Part shown: in pieces, positions 1 to 8,492 of the stretch
Layout of the letters: each line of letters begins with the position of its first letter
Numbering within the stretch: position 1 is the stretch's first letter
Assembly: GCA_011051655.1 (NCBI GenBank)
Contig: DRKS01000043.1
Location: 1 to 38,703, forward strand
Length of the DNA stretch: 38,703 nt
DNA from: Sedimenticola sp.
GTDB lineage: Bacteria > Pseudomonadota > Gammaproteobacteria > Chromatiales > Chromatiaceae
Reading direction: 5' to 3'
Made by a program: the position numbers and the translations under genes
Notes under the pieces: model-generated
The model's database searches: none
Told to the model about the DNA's origin: nothing
What the model saw: only the letters and a program-made list of their open reading frames with translations

Positions 1-145
1 CAGGGATGTATTCCATCAATCTGGCTTCGCATCTTGAACGATCAGCCTTGAATCATAGCTACGGCTATGCTTCGGCGGCCGATCGTCCAACCTGCTTCGC
101 CAGCTTGCCCCAAAAATCCAAATCCTGGTGAGAAATGCGGGTTAA
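1..145 (+). mobile_element. 3' end of an IS1380-type insertion sequence (partial, noncoding)
   Basis: The last 20 bases (126-145) are the exact reverse complement of 38283-38302, which lie just upstream of an IS1380-family transposase gene, so they are read as the opposite terminal inverted repeat of the same kind of element. The segment before it has no coding frame and holds nested inverted repeats: CATAGC/GCTATG around 54-69, inside an outer imperfect pair GAACGATCAGCC / GGCCGATCGTCC. That is a hairpin of the sort found at IS 3' ends. The transposase itself would lie off the left edge. Identity of the internal part as IS sequence is inferred from the shared terminus only. Confidence 0.7.
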
Positions 146-177
146 AGGCAGTTCCGGATTTCTCAGATACTCAGCAC

Positions 178-1416
178 TTAAATGAGGTGACTCACCAACC
201 CATCCGCCAGCTTGGGCTCGAACCAGGTTGACTTGGGCGGCATCACCTCGCCCGCGTCCGCCACGGCCATCAGGTCCTCCATGGAGGTCGGGAATAGGGC
301 GAAGGCCACTGCCATTTCGCCGCTGTCCACGGGCTGCTCCAGGCCCCTGCGACCGCGGATGCCGCCAACGAAGTCGATGCGGTCATCGTTGCGGAGATCC
401 TCGATGCCCAGCACGGGCCCGAGCAGGTTGTCCGACAGCAGGCTGGCGTCCAGCCGCGCCACCGGATCATGCCGCGGGATGCGGTCCGGCTTCAGGGCCA
501 GGCGATACCACTGGCCCCGCAGGTACATGCCGAACTCGCCATTGCGCGCCGGCCGGTAGGGATGGGCGCTGACGGTGACCTGGAAGGCCTCTGCCAGCCG
601 TTCGAGAAACGCCTGCTTGGTCAGGCCATTGAGGTCACGCACCACCCGATTGTAGTCCATGATGTGCATTTCGCAGTGGGGAAACATGACCGCCAGGAAA
701 TAATTATAGGCCTCATCACCGGTATGGCCGGGATTGGCCGCCCGGCGTTTGGCCGCCACCCTGGAGGCGGCGGCGGAGCGGTGGTGGCCATCCGCCACAT
801 AGAGGGCGGGCATGGCGTTGAAGGCCCGCGTGAGGCTGTCCTGGATGCCCGGATCCGTGATGAGCCAGAGCTGGTGATGCACGCCGCCTTCCGCGATGGC
901 GCTCACGTCCGGGGGGGCCTCCGCCACCCGCGCCAGGATACCGTCCACTGTCCCGTTGGCCCGGTAAGCCAGGAGCACGGGGCCCGTCTGGGCATCGAGG
1001 GCGTCGATCTGGCGCACCCGGTCGTCTTCCTTGGCCGGGCGGGTGAATTCGTGCCGCTTGATCCGCCCGCTGTCGTAGGCCTCCACCGAGGCGGCCGCCA
1101 CCAGGCCGGTCTGGACATGGGTATCCACCCAAATGCGGTAAACGTAATAGCAGGGAAAGGGATCCTGCTCCAGCACCCCGCTCTCTCTCAACGACGCCAG
1201 GGCCCCGGCCGCCTTGGCGTAGACCTCGGGGGCATAGGGGTCCCGGACCTCTGGCAGATCCACCTCCGCCCGGGAGATATGCAGGAAGCTCCAGGGGCGG
1301 CCCTGCACCATCCGCTCCGCCTCCGCCCGGCTCAGCACATCATAGGGGGGCGCCAGCACATCTTCGGCGCGTCCTTTGGCCGGGCGCAGCCCGGGAAAGG
1401 GTTTGATCAGGGGCAT
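178..1416 (-). CDS. DUF1015 family protein
   Basis: A 412-residue protein with the features of the DUF1015 family: N-terminal KPFPGLRP, then LAPPYDVLS, and a central YVADGHHRSAAA segment. The family is widespread and uncharacterised; it is often annotated as a possible phosphatase or HTH-containing protein without biochemical proof. Length is normal for the family. It lies downstream of htpX on the same strand with a gap of about 100 bases and ends 33 bases from the IS terminal repeat, so the IS did not disrupt it. The Shine-Dalgarno (AGAGAGAAAG) is weak but the family start motif fits. No signal peptide or membrane segment is visible. Function is not inferred. Confidence 0.88.
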   Translation of the reverse strand: MPLIKPFPGLRPAKGRAEDVLAPPYDVLSRAEAERMVQGRPWSFLHISRAEVDLPEVRDPYAPEVYAKAAGALASLRESGVLEQDPFPCYYVYRIWVDTHVQTGLVAAASVEAYDSGRIKRHEFTRPAKEDDRVRQIDALDAQTGPVLLAYRANGTVDGILARVAEAPPDVSAIAEGGVHHQLWLITDPGIQDSLTRAFNAMPALYVADGHHRSAAASRVAAKRRAANPGHTGDEAYNYFLAVMFPHCEMHIMDYNRVVRDLNGLTKQAFLERLAEAFQVTVSAHPYRPARNGEFGMYLRGQWYRLALKPDRIPRHDPVARLDASLLSDNLLGPVLGIEDLRNDDRIDFVGGIRGRRGLEQPVDSGEMAVAFALFPTSMEDLMAVADAGEVMPPKSTWFEPKLADGLVSHLI

Positions 1417-1513
1417 ACTTTCTCTCTTTTTGGTTAGCCGGCTTCAGGCCACTGCGCCGGAAATCAGAATCGTGGCATTGTTTCAAACGAACGGGACCGA
1501 GGCAAACCGGGCA

Positions 1514-2368
1514 CTACCCGCGGGCCGCCGACTCCAGGCGGCGAACCCGTTCCTCCACCGGGGGATGGGTGGAGAAAAGGCGCCCGATATCCCGCCCGCT
1601 GAGGGGGTTGACGATAAACATGTGGGCGGTGGCCGGGTTCTGTTCGGCCGCGCGGTCCGGTATGCGCGCATTGGCGCTGGCCAGTTTCCTCAGCGCCCGC
1701 GCCAGCCACAGGGGGTTGCCGCAGACGGCGGCGCCACGGGCGTCCGCCTCGTATTCCCGGGACCGGGACACCGCCATCTGGATCAAGCTGGCGGCCAGGG
1801 GGGCCAGGAACATCATCAGCAGGGCGCCGATGGCGCCCCCCGAACGGTTATCGTCATTGCGCCCCATGCCGAAGATCATGGCCCACTGGGCCATATTGGC
1901 CAGCATGGCGATGGCCCCGGCAATGGTGGCGGCCACCGCGCTGATGAGGGTGTCCCGGTGCTGCACATGGGCCAGTTCGTGGGCCATGACCCCCGCCAGT
2001 TCCTCCCGGTCCATGATGCGCAGCAGGCCGGTGGTGGCCGCCACCGCGGCGTTGTCCGGGTTGCGGCCGGTGGCGAAGGCGTTGGGGGCCTCGTTTTCCA
2101 CCACATAGACCTTCGGCATGGGCAGCCCGGCGCGTGACGCCAGCTCCTGCACCACCGGATAGAGCACCGGCGCGCTGCTCCGATCCACCTCGCGGGCGCG
2201 GTAGAGGCGCAGCACAATCTTGTCCGAGAACCAGTAGCTGCCGAAATTCATGGCGACGGCGAAAACCAGGGCGATGATCATGCCCTGCTCACCCCCCATG
2301 GCCTGGCCCGCCACCAGCAACAGTCCGGTCAGGCCACCCAGCAACAAAGTGGTTTTCAGGCTATTCAT
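1514..2368 (-). CDS. htpX: HtpX-type M48 membrane metalloprotease
   Basis: A 284-residue inner-membrane zinc protease of family M48B, which degrades misfolded membrane proteins alongside FtsH. Hydrophobic segments lie at about 7-24 and 29-48. The zinc site HELAH is at 130-134, with the downstream glutamate in SREYEAD near 205, and two more membrane segments fall between about 140 and 200. The active-site glutamate is present. Length matches bacterial HtpX (280-295). GAGGAG lies 11 bases before the ATG. The gene stands alone except for the DUF1015 gene downstream. A half copy of a dispersed palindromic element sits about 80 bases upstream of its start, where its promoter should be. Confidence 0.93.
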   Translation of the reverse strand: MNSLKTTLLLGGLTGLLLVAGQAMGGEQGMIIALVFAVAMNFGSYWFSDKIVLRLYRAREVDRSSAPVLYPVVQELASRAGLPMPKVYVVENEAPNAFATGRNPDNAAVAATTGLLRIMDREELAGVMAHELAHVQHRDTLISAVAATIAGAIAMLANMAQWAMIFGMGRNDDNRSGGAIGALLMMFLAPLAASLIQMAVSRSREYEADARGAAVCGNPLWLARALRKLASANARIPDRAAEQNPATAHMFIVNPLSGRDIGRLFSTHPPVEERVRRLESAARG

Positions 2369-2448
2369 AGTGGTGTCGACTCCTCATCATTCAGGGTTGC
2401 AACGGGCAATATGGGGCCAAAACCAGGGAAAACAAACCGCAGGGGGTC

Positions 2449-2514
2449 AGGAGTCTGCCGGGTTTAGGATGAACTGGCTGCACAAGCGGGAGAGCGGCTC
2501 AAATATCCCGGTTT
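2449..2514 (+). repeat. Half copy of the dispersed palindromic (MITE-like) element
   Basis: This 66-base stretch matches the left arm of the full palindrome at 17146-17314 at roughly nine bases in ten. The shared core includes GGGTTTAGGATGAACTGGCT and GCGGGAGAGCGGCTCAAATA. Only one arm is present, so it is a decayed or partial copy. It lies between htpX and the broken DUF488 gene and may contribute to the 5' region of htpX. Confidence 0.75.
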
Positions 2515-2525
2515 GACGACAGCGC

Positions 2526-2890
2526 TCAGGACATGGATTCGATATACTCCTTCAGCACCGCGGCATTGTTCAGGCGCCGCTCCCTGGAGGCGTACAGCAG
2601 GGTGACATTACCGGCCGGGAGCCGGGCCAGGATCGCCTCCAGCCGCTCCCGGTTTGCCTCCAATTCATCCTGTACCTCGACCTGAATTCCGGCCATCTGT
2701 CTGGCTCGTGCCCGTACCAGCGCCGCAGTTCGGCGGAGGGGGCGATCTCCCTGGCCCAGAGGTCCACCCGCGCCTGCTCCCTGCTCAGTCCGCGGGCCCA
2801 GAGGCGATCCACCAGGACCCGGCAGCCGTCATCTGCCTCCAGCGCCTCGTGGATGCGCTTGGTCCGGATCCGAATACGCCGGACTGCCAT
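2526..2890 (-). pseudogene. DUF488 family protein, interrupted by a single-base frameshift
   Basis: The 5' frame encodes a typical DUF488 start (IRIRTKRIHEA, CRVLVDRLWARGLS, WAREIAPSAELRRWYGHEPD) as far as EFRSRY near 2672. There the family sequence jumps to another frame, which reads QDELEANRERLEAILARLPA and then VTLLYASRERRLNNAAVLKEY, up to a TGA at 2526-2528. Restoring one base in the codon after TAC at 2672-2674 would rejoin the two parts into an intact protein of about 120 residues. Without it the first frame runs into unrelated arginine- and tryptophan-rich sequence. DUF488 has no firm function. The ATG lies 4 bases after the stop of the DUF4340 gene, so it was the last gene of the ABC operon. 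A sequencing error is possible. Confidence 0.8.
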
Positions 2891-2894
2891 CGTG

Positions 2895-3953
2895 CTACCC
2901 GGCCGCCTTCGGCTGCGGCTTCTCCACCAGGTCATCCGGGGCGGTTCTCAGCGGTTCGAGCCGGTAGGCCGGAATGGCGAAAAGCCAGGGCTTCAGGCGC
3001 GCGTCCAGTTCGCCCGCCTCCTTTTTGACCGCCTCATCCGCCTCGTCGGTCGCCTTCACCGCGAACGCCGCCACCGGTCCGCCTTCCTCCTGGTCGGTAA
3101 CGGTCATGCTCACCTGAAGGCCGTCGAAGCCGTCGAAAACGGCATGCAGGGACTGTTCGCCGGCAGGGGATTCTCCCTTGGCCGGCGCCACGTTGGTCAG
3201 GGTAAGATCAGCCAGCGCGCCCGCAATGGCGTCCAGCCGGTGGGATGCCTTGACTTCGGCGTTTACGGGCAGGCCGGCCAATTGGTACGCCTTGTCTTGC
3301 GGTTTCTCCTTGAAGATCCGCAACCGGGAGCCATCCTTTTGGGTGATGTCCACCTGGCGGATCCGCCGGGCCTGGATATCGAGGATCCGCCTGTCCAGCC
3401 AGGCATCGGGGGTGCGCGCCACCCGCAGGTCTCCCCGGACAAGCCAGCTCTGGGCCTCTCCGGGCCTGCGGACATAGAGCTCCATGGCCGAGGCATCGCC
3501 CCTTGGAGGCCGGCTGTCTCCCACGATCAGGCGCGCCAGCAGGGCCCCGCCGCGGTTGCTGAGGCTCACTTCGACGGAACCGGCGTCAGGAGAGGACAGG
3601 TCCTCCACTCCCAGCCTGGGATAAAGCTCCGGGTTGGAGGTCTTCTTCTCCACCGGCGCCAGGCCGGCCATGCCCGTTATCAATCTGCGCACCTTGTCCG
3701 GGTCCGCGGGATAGCCGTGCATTTCCCCTATCTCCCATCGTCCCGCCTTCTCCGACAAGGTGACCCTGTTGTCTTTGCTGACGATGCCGATCCCGGCGAC
3801 ATCACCGAGCCTGGACATCAGGTCCGGGAAAAACACCTGTTGCGACAGCGTGGTCCGTTCCACCGGCTTGCGGGACTCCTCTATGAATACGGCGGCGACG
3901 ATTACCACGGCCGTGACGACCGCCAGGGCGCCGAGCTTTTTTGCATTCATCAT
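2895..3953 (-). CDS. DUF4340 domain protein (partner of Gld-type ABC transporter)
   Basis: A 352-residue protein with one N-terminal membrane anchor (ALAVVTAVVIVAAVFI, about residues 7-23) followed by a long extracytoplasmic region. That region contains repeated DUF4340-like beta-rich segments of the type W-E-I-G (near VTLSEKAGRWEIGEM) and D-x-R-I-L. DUF4340 proteins accompany GldG/GldF/GldA-type ABC systems in many proteobacteria; their function is unknown. The start chosen is the ATG at 3951-3953 with GGGAG about 8 bases upstream. A longer in-frame start would overlap the preceding gene and lacks a site. It lies 19 bases after the GldG-like gene. Confidence 0.85.
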   Translation of the reverse strand: MMNAKKLGALAVVTAVVIVAAVFIEESRKPVERTTLSQQVFFPDLMSRLGDVAGIGIVSKDNRVTLSEKAGRWEIGEMHGYPADPDKVRRLITGMAGLAPVEKKTSNPELYPRLGVEDLSSPDAGSVEVSLSNRGGALLARLIVGDSRPPRGDASAMELYVRRPGEAQSWLVRGDLRVARTPDAWLDRRILDIQARRIRQVDITQKDGSRLRIFKEKPQDKAYQLAGLPVNAEVKASHRLDAIAGALADLTLTNVAPAKGESPAGEQSLHAVFDGFDGLQVSMTVTDQEEGGPVAAFAVKATDEADEAVKKEAGELDARLKPWLFAIPAYRLEPLRTAPDDLVEKPQPKAAG

Positions 3954-3972
3954 CTGACCTGCTCTCCCAACC

Positions 3973-5865
3973 TTACGACTGTGCCGCCCGCCGGCGGCGC
4001 AGGCGGTAGAGGCCGTGGGCAATACCGCCAAGGCCGATCAGCAGCGGCACCAGTCCGATATTGATAAACTTTATCCACCCCTCCAGGTGTTCTATGTCCT
4101 TGCGCAGCTCATGCTGCACATTGCGCAGTTCCTTGCGGATATTGACCTTTTCCCGGCGGAAATTGGCGATCTCCTGCTGCTGTTGCGCACTCAGGGCCAA
4201 CAGGTCCCCTTCCTGCTTCCGGTTCTGGAGCTCCCGCAGCTTCTGCTCCGTCTCCCGCAGGCGGGTCTGCAGTTGTTGCTCCTTTTCGAGGAAGCGTTTC
4301 TCCGCCTCCTTGCGAAACTCATCCAGCTTGGTGAAGGGACGGGCGAAGCTGCCCCGGTTGCGCACACTGATGAGGTCGTTGCTGCCGGTCAGGTTGTCCA
4401 GGGCATTGGTGACGAAGCTGCCGTTGGCGCTGGTGGGGATGGCGATGCGCCGGCCCATGAAATCCTGGACCCGCACCCAGAAGCGGTCATCCAACAGGTC
4501 GCTGTCCGCCACCACGATGAGGTTGACCGCTCCCTTGGATTCGGTCAGGTGTCCGGCCTGCTCCTCCTTTCCGGCATCGGGCCTGCCATCGGGAAAGGCG
4601 CTCTTTACCGGGCCGCTGATCCTGGCGGCCAGGGTCAGCCGCTTGCCGCCGGGCCTGTAGTTGCGCAGCAGGGCGCGGGGATCGGTGAACATGCCGAGCT
4701 GCGTGGCATCCACCTGCATGGCCTGCTCCCCCGTCTCCAGCAGGGGGGTCATGGTCGTCCCCGCCCCCTCCTTCGCCATCAGGATGCCGGCGGTGGCCAG
4801 GGTGATGCCTCCCAGCCTCTGGGTGACGATATCCTCCTTGTTGTAATGCCGCTCCTGCAGGTCCATCCAGACCGGGTATTCGAACACCTGGTTGCGCCGC
4901 CCCAGCCGGGCCTGGATCCGCTTCGCCGCTTGCATATCGGCGGCCACCTTTCCGGCGACCAGCTCCAGGCCCCAGGCGTTCAGGAGACTGTCCAGCTCCG
5001 AGTTACGGGGCGCCTGCATGGCCGCCAGGGGATTGTCAGGATCACCCTCCGACTGCTGGGCCTCCGCATAGGGGTCCACAAAGACCAGGGAGCGGCCGCC
5101 CCCGAGCACGAACTGGTCGATGGCGTACAGGGTCTTGCTGCTCATGCCCCTCGGGTGGACCAGCATCAGCACATCCACATCGGACGGGATCTGCTCAACC
5201 TCCTTTTCAAGCATGCGCACCGAAAAAAGCTGGCGGATCTGCTCCAGGATAATCCAGGGCTGGGTGGCGCTATGGCGCCGCATGAAGGCGGCGCTGGCGT
5301 CGCCCTGGATGGGCAGGGTGCTGATGATGCCCACCACCGGCTTTTTGGGATGGGCCAGCTTGTAGATCAACTGAGTGAGGTCGTATTCCAGTTGCTCTTC
5401 CCTGTCGGGCTGGAAGAAGGGGATGATCTCCTCATCGTCCACCGAATTGTTGGCGGCCAGGCCGAAATAGAAAATGGTGTTGCTGTCGTCGATGGGCACC
5501 CCTTGCAGGCCATAGGAGACCGCCCGGTCCTCCTCCTCCGAGAACGGCTCCGGATCCAGCACCAGCAGCTCGATCTTGTCGCCGGCATTGCGCTGGTACT
5601 CCTCCAGCAGCTCCCGCACCCGTACTGTATAGCTGTTCAGGGTGGGAAGGCGGGCCGCCAGCTTCTTGGAAATATAGAGGCGCAGGGTAATGGGTTCTTC
5701 CAGACCCTTGAGAATGTTCCTGGTCCCCTCCGACAGGGTGTACAGCTTGTTGTCGGTCAAATCGAGGCGAAAGGATCTGAATGCTGCGTTGCTGACGATA
5801 TTCGCGGCAAGAAAGAGCGCTACCGCAATCGCCAGGCCGGTGCCGGTTAATATCTTTCTGTTCAT
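3973..5865 (-). CDS. GldG-like ABC transporter auxiliary subunit (ABC_transp_aux / GldG family)
   Basis: A 630-residue membrane-anchored protein. An N-terminal membrane segment lies at about 8-28 (GTGLAIAVALFLAANIVSNA), followed by the family hallmark LDLTDNKLYTLSEGTRNIL and a large periplasmic region of the ABC_transp_aux/IFT52-like fold. A coiled coil rich in E, Q and R spans about 515-595, and a C-terminal membrane helix (IGLVPLLIGLGGIAHGLY) precedes a basic tail. Homologues include GldG of Bacteroidetes gliding motility, but the family is common in non-gliding proteobacteria, where the substrate is unknown. The permease and ATPase lie just upstream in the same direction. Confidence 0.88.
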   Translation of the reverse strand: MNRKILTGTGLAIAVALFLAANIVSNAAFRSFRLDLTDNKLYTLSEGTRNILKGLEEPITLRLYISKKLAARLPTLNSYTVRVRELLEEYQRNAGDKIELLVLDPEPFSEEEDRAVSYGLQGVPIDDSNTIFYFGLAANNSVDDEEIIPFFQPDREEQLEYDLTQLIYKLAHPKKPVVGIISTLPIQGDASAAFMRRHSATQPWIILEQIRQLFSVRMLEKEVEQIPSDVDVLMLVHPRGMSSKTLYAIDQFVLGGGRSLVFVDPYAEAQQSEGDPDNPLAAMQAPRNSELDSLLNAWGLELVAGKVAADMQAAKRIQARLGRRNQVFEYPVWMDLQERHYNKEDIVTQRLGGITLATAGILMAKEGAGTTMTPLLETGEQAMQVDATQLGMFTDPRALLRNYRPGGKRLTLAARISGPVKSAFPDGRPDAGKEEQAGHLTESKGAVNLIVVADSDLLDDRFWVRVQDFMGRRIAIPTSANGSFVTNALDNLTGSNDLISVRNRGSFARPFTKLDEFRKEAEKRFLEKEQQLQTRLRETEQKLRELQNRKQEGDLLALSAQQQQEIANFRREKVNIRKELRNVQHELRKDIEHLEGWIKFINIGLVPLLIGLGGIAHGLYRLRRRRAAQS

Positions 5866-5884
5866 GTCTGCTTTGCTTTATTTT

Positions 5885-6625
5885 TCAATCAGCCTTTTTC
5901 ATTTCCAGAAAAGTGATGTTGGCGAAGAGCCAGAATGCGGTCAGGGAGAGAAAGTAAATGATGTCACGCACATCGATGACCCCCTTGCTGATGGCGTCGA
6001 AGTGGGTCAGAAAGCTGAAGGAGGCGATTGCGTCCACCACCGCCTGGGGGGCCCAGCCGCTGAAAAAGTCCAGCACCAGCGGGAATCCGCTCAGGATGAA
6101 GACGAGGGTCACCACCAGGCTGACGACGAAGGCGATGACCTGATTCTTGGTCAGGGCGGATATGCTGGCGCCGATGGCCAGGGCCGCCCCCGCCATCAGC
6201 AGGCTGCCGAGATAGCCGGCGAGGATCACCCCGTTGTCCGGCTCGCCCAGGTAGTTGACGGTGATCCAGACGGGAAAGGTCAGCGACAGGGCGATGGCGG
6301 TAAAGGCCCAGGCCGCCAGGAACTTGCCCATGACCGCCTGGGACACCGTCACCGGCAGGGTGAGCAACAGCTCGATGCTGCCGCTCTTGCGCTCTTCCGC
6401 CCACAGCCGCATGGCCAACGCCGGGATCAGGAACAGGTAGAGCCAGGGGTGAAAGGAGAAAAAGGGCAGCAGGTCCGCCTGGCCGCGGGCGAAAAATCCC
6501 CCCAGGTAGAAGGTGAAGATGCCGCTCAGAAACAGAAAAATGACAATAAAGACATAGGCGATGGGGGTGGCGAAATAGGCGCTCAGCTCCCGTTTGAACA
6601 ACACCCATAGATTGCTGCCTTTCAT
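5885..6625 (-). CDS. ABC-2 type permease, GldF-like
   Basis: About 246 residues with six predicted membrane helices (for example AYVFIVIFLFLSGIFTFYLG, LYLFLIPALAMRL and IALSLTFPVWITVNYLG) and the ABC-2 permease motif ERKSGSIELLLTLPV after helix 2. It forms the membrane channel with the ATPase encoded at 6800-7744. The ATG at 6623-6625 (MKGSNLWVLFKREL) has GGAG 7 bases upstream. An upstream in-frame extension of 30 residues is not family-like and is rejected. The stop is 19 bases before the GldG-like gene, so the two are co-transcribed. Confidence 0.9.
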   Translation of the reverse strand: MKGSNLWVLFKRELSAYFATPIAYVFIVIFLFLSGIFTFYLGGFFARGQADLLPFFSFHPWLYLFLIPALAMRLWAEERKSGSIELLLTLPVTVSQAVMGKFLAAWAFTAIALSLTFPVWITVNYLGEPDNGVILAGYLGSLLMAGAALAIGASISALTKNQVIAFVVSLVVTLVFILSGFPLVLDFFSGWAPQAVVDAIASFSFLTHFDAISKGVIDVRDIIYFLSLTAFWLFANITFLEMKKAD

Positions 6626-6661
6626 CAATCGACTCCGTAAGGTTAACCAAATTGATTCTTC

Positions 6662-6774
6662 GCCACGCAGGCACAGAGAATGAAAAATGTCTATATGGCG
6701 ATGCATTGCATGCACCGCGCGAGGTCAATTTTTTGTAAGCGGTTTATTCTCTGTGAACTCTGCGCCTTTGTGGC
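6662..6774. repeat. Imperfect inverted repeat between ABC ATPase and permease genes
   Basis: The left arm (GCCAC, GCAG, CACAGAGAAT; 6662-6681) is answered by ATTCTCTGTG (6746-6755) and CTGC/GTGGC (to 6774). The ten-base inner arms are perfect complements. The 174-base spacer between two genes that otherwise act together is unusually long. The repeat could cap or stabilise the mRNA, or be a small mobile remnant. There is no T-run, so it does not look like a standard terminator. Confidence 0.55.
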
Positions 6775-6799
6775 AAACAGTCACAAATAATAAATTCAG

Positions 6800-7744
6800 C
6801 TAGGCGGTAATGGCCCTGAAGACGTCATCCAGGCGGCCCTGGTTCTGACGCATCTCCTCCACCTCCCACTGCCTTTCGTGGACCATGCGGCTGACATCCG
6901 CCAGTATGGGCCTGGCCGCATGGGGATAGAGCTGATACCTGAGCCGGTTGTCATGTCCCGGCAGGGTCTCCAGGCGGGCCACCCCGGGCATGGCCTCCAG
7001 TTGCTCCCGCACCTGTTCGGGACTGTCCTTGCCGGGACTCAGGGTGAGGGTCACGCTGTTGTGCCATTGCGATTTGGCCTCCAGTTCCTCCGGCGTGCCG
7101 TCGGCGACGATCCTGCCCCTGGCGATGATGATCGCGCGGCTGCAGACCGCATGGACCTCTTCGAGGATATGGGTGGAAAGGATGATCACCTTTTCCCGGG
7201 CCATGTTTCCGATCAGGGTGCGCACCTCGTGCTTTTGATTCGGGTCCAGGCCGTCCGTGGGCTCGTCCATGATCAGGACCTGGGGGTCGTGCAGGATCGC
7301 CTGGGCCAGGCCCACCCGGCGCTTGAAACCCTTGGACAGGGTGTCGATGGGCTGGTGCAGCACATCCTCCAGGCTTACCTGCCTGACGGTATCCTGCACC
7401 CGGCGCTGCTTCTCCTTGCCGCGGAAACCGCGCACCTCGGCGATAAAATCGAGGAAATCGGCCGGCGTCATGTCGGGATAGGCCGGCGCGCCTTCCGGCA
7501 GATAGCCGATGCGGCGCTTCACCTCCAGCGGATGCTCCGCCACATCATAGCCGGCCACGGTCACCGAGCCGCTGCTCGGGGGCAGATAGCCGGTAATCAT
7601 TTTCATGGTGGTGGATTTGCCGGCCCCGTTGGGTCCGAGAAAGCCCAGCACCTCACCTTGGTTCACCTCAAAGGAGATGTCGTCGACAGCGGTAAAGCGC
7701 CCAAAATCCTTTCGCAATCGATCTATTTTTATCATTGCCTGCAT
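6800..7744 (-). CDS. ABC transporter ATP-binding protein, GldA-like
   Basis: A 314-residue ABC ATPase: Walker A GPNGAGKS (37-44), signature LSKGFKRRVGLAQAI (136-150), Walker B VLIMDEPTDGLDP (156-168), then the switch histidine in LSTHILEEV. The C-terminal extension of about 80 residues is typical of the GldA/ABC-2 exporter group. It is the first gene of the minus-strand module with the permease, the GldG-like subunit, the DUF4340 protein and the broken DUF488 gene. The start could be the first ATG (MQAMIKID) or the fourth codon; both have weak ribosome sites. Substrate unknown. Confidence 0.92.
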   Translation of the reverse strand: MQAMIKIDRLRKDFGRFTAVDDISFEVNQGEVLGFLGPNGAGKSTTMKMITGYLPPSSGSVTVAGYDVAEHPLEVKRRIGYLPEGAPAYPDMTPADFLDFIAEVRGFRGKEKQRRVQDTVRQVSLEDVLHQPIDTLSKGFKRRVGLAQAILHDPQVLIMDEPTDGLDPNQKHEVRTLIGNMAREKVIILSTHILEEVHAVCSRAIIIARGRIVADGTPEELEAKSQWHNSVTLTLSPGKDSPEQVREQLEAMPGVARLETLPGHDNRLRYQLYPHAARPILADVSRMVHERQWEVEEMRQNQGRLDDVFRAITA

Positions 7745-7802
7745 GATTCTTAGCGTTATTCAGTCAATCGGATGGGGATAGTGCGAACGAAAAACGGGGA
7801 GT

Positions 7803-7900
7803 AGGACAAGCCTTTTGCCCAGAAGTTCCGGGCCTGCCGGATTCAGGATTGCCCTGAAATCCGACGGGGGAAACGGCCCGGATTCAGGCGGGGCTTGTCC
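7803..7900. repeat. Structured intergenic region with inverted and direct repeats
   Basis: Between iscX and the ABC ATPase gene, AGGACAAGCC (7803-7812) is mirrored by GGCTTGTCC (7892-7900). Inside, CCGGATTCAGG occurs twice in direct orientation (7837-7847 and 7878-7888), and the first copy also pairs with CCTGAAATCCG (7853-7863, one bulged A). On the minus strand this would fold into a branched structure downstream of iscX, perhaps ending the isc transcript. There is no clear U-tract. Confidence 0.5.
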
Positions 7901-7935
7901 GCAGCGGGCGATAAAAACAGGGACAGGTCCGGCCG

Positions 7936-8136
7936 TCAGTCGTGCTCATCCATCCAGGCCATCTGGATGGCCTCCAGGATACGCTCGCCGCAGTGTTGCG
8001 GATCGTCGTCGAACTCCTCCAGGCCCAGCACCAAGTCCCGCAGGTCGACGAAATTGATGTATTGGGGATCGGTATCCGGATGCGCCTCTTCCAAGGCGAT
8101 GGCGATATCCAGGGAATCAGTCCACTTGAGATTCAT
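7936..8136 (-). CDS. iscX: Fe-S cluster assembly protein IscX
   Basis: A 66-residue acidic protein with the IscX pattern: LKWTDSLDIAIAL, DPQYINFVDLRDLVL, and a C-terminal ILEAIQMAWMDE. IscX binds IscS and iron and modulates the desulfurase; it is the usual last gene of the ISC operon. Here it follows fdx after 17 bases on the same strand. Length and acidic composition fit the family exactly. Confidence 0.95.
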   Translation of the reverse strand: MNLKWTDSLDIAIALEEAHPDTDPQYINFVDLRDLVLGLEEFDDDPQHCGERILEAIQMAWMDEHD

Positions 8137-8153
8137 TGTGACACCTCGAAGGA

Positions 8154-8492
8154 TCAGTGTTTTTCCGCCACCATGTTGATGGTGTATTTGGGGATTTCGA
8201 TCACCAGGTCCTCGTCACCCACGATGGCCTGGCAGCTGAGGCGTGATTCCGGCTCAAGGCCCCAGGCCTTGTCCAGCATGTCCTCTTCGGTCTCGTCGGC
8301 CTCTTCCAGGGAGTCGAAGCCCTCGCGCACGATGACGTGGCAGGTGGTGCAGGCGCAGGACATCTCACAGGCGTGCTCGATCTCGATGCCGTTGGCCAGG
8401 GCCGCCTCGCAGATGCTGGTGCCGGGCTCCGCCTCGATGACCGCGCCTTCCGGGCAGAGCTCTTCGTGGGGAAGAAATATAATCTTGGTCAT
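8154..8492 (-). CDS. fdx: ISC-type [2Fe-2S] ferredoxin
   Basis: A 112-residue adrenodoxin-type ferredoxin that supplies electrons for Fe-S cluster assembly on IscU. Cluster ligands are visible in [11 protein letters not shown] (C-x5-C-x2-C) and in the late RLSCQAIV. The acidic stretch [14 protein letters not shown] is characteristic of ISC ferredoxins. Its ATG overlaps the hscA stop by four bases (ATGA), which suggests translational coupling. Confidence 0.96.
   Translation of the reverse strand: MTKIIFLPHEELCPEGAVIEAEPGTSICEAALANGIEIEHACEMSCACTTCHVIVREGFDSLEEADETEEDMLDKAWGLEPESRLSCQAIVGDEDLVIEIPKYTINMVAEKH

Noticed and set aside
2660-2690. Programmed frameshift in the DUF488 gene
   Set aside because: No slippery heptamer, stimulatory hairpin or internal Shine-Dalgarno at the right spacing; DUF488 proteins are not known to use recoding.
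4015-5850. Plus-strand open frame of about 611 codons opposite the GldG-like gene
   Set aside because: No ribosome site, no family motifs, biased composition typical of the complement of a GC-rich coding sequence; the minus-strand protein is clearly real. The same reasoning removes the long antisense frames at 17363-19360, 24631-26364 and 8792-10345.
6652-6665. TTGATTCTTCGCCA upstream of the ABC permease as another Fnr-type site
   Set aside because: One half is mismatched, the site is inside an operon and overlaps the inverted repeat; it lacks the extended sequence shared by the two nor sites.
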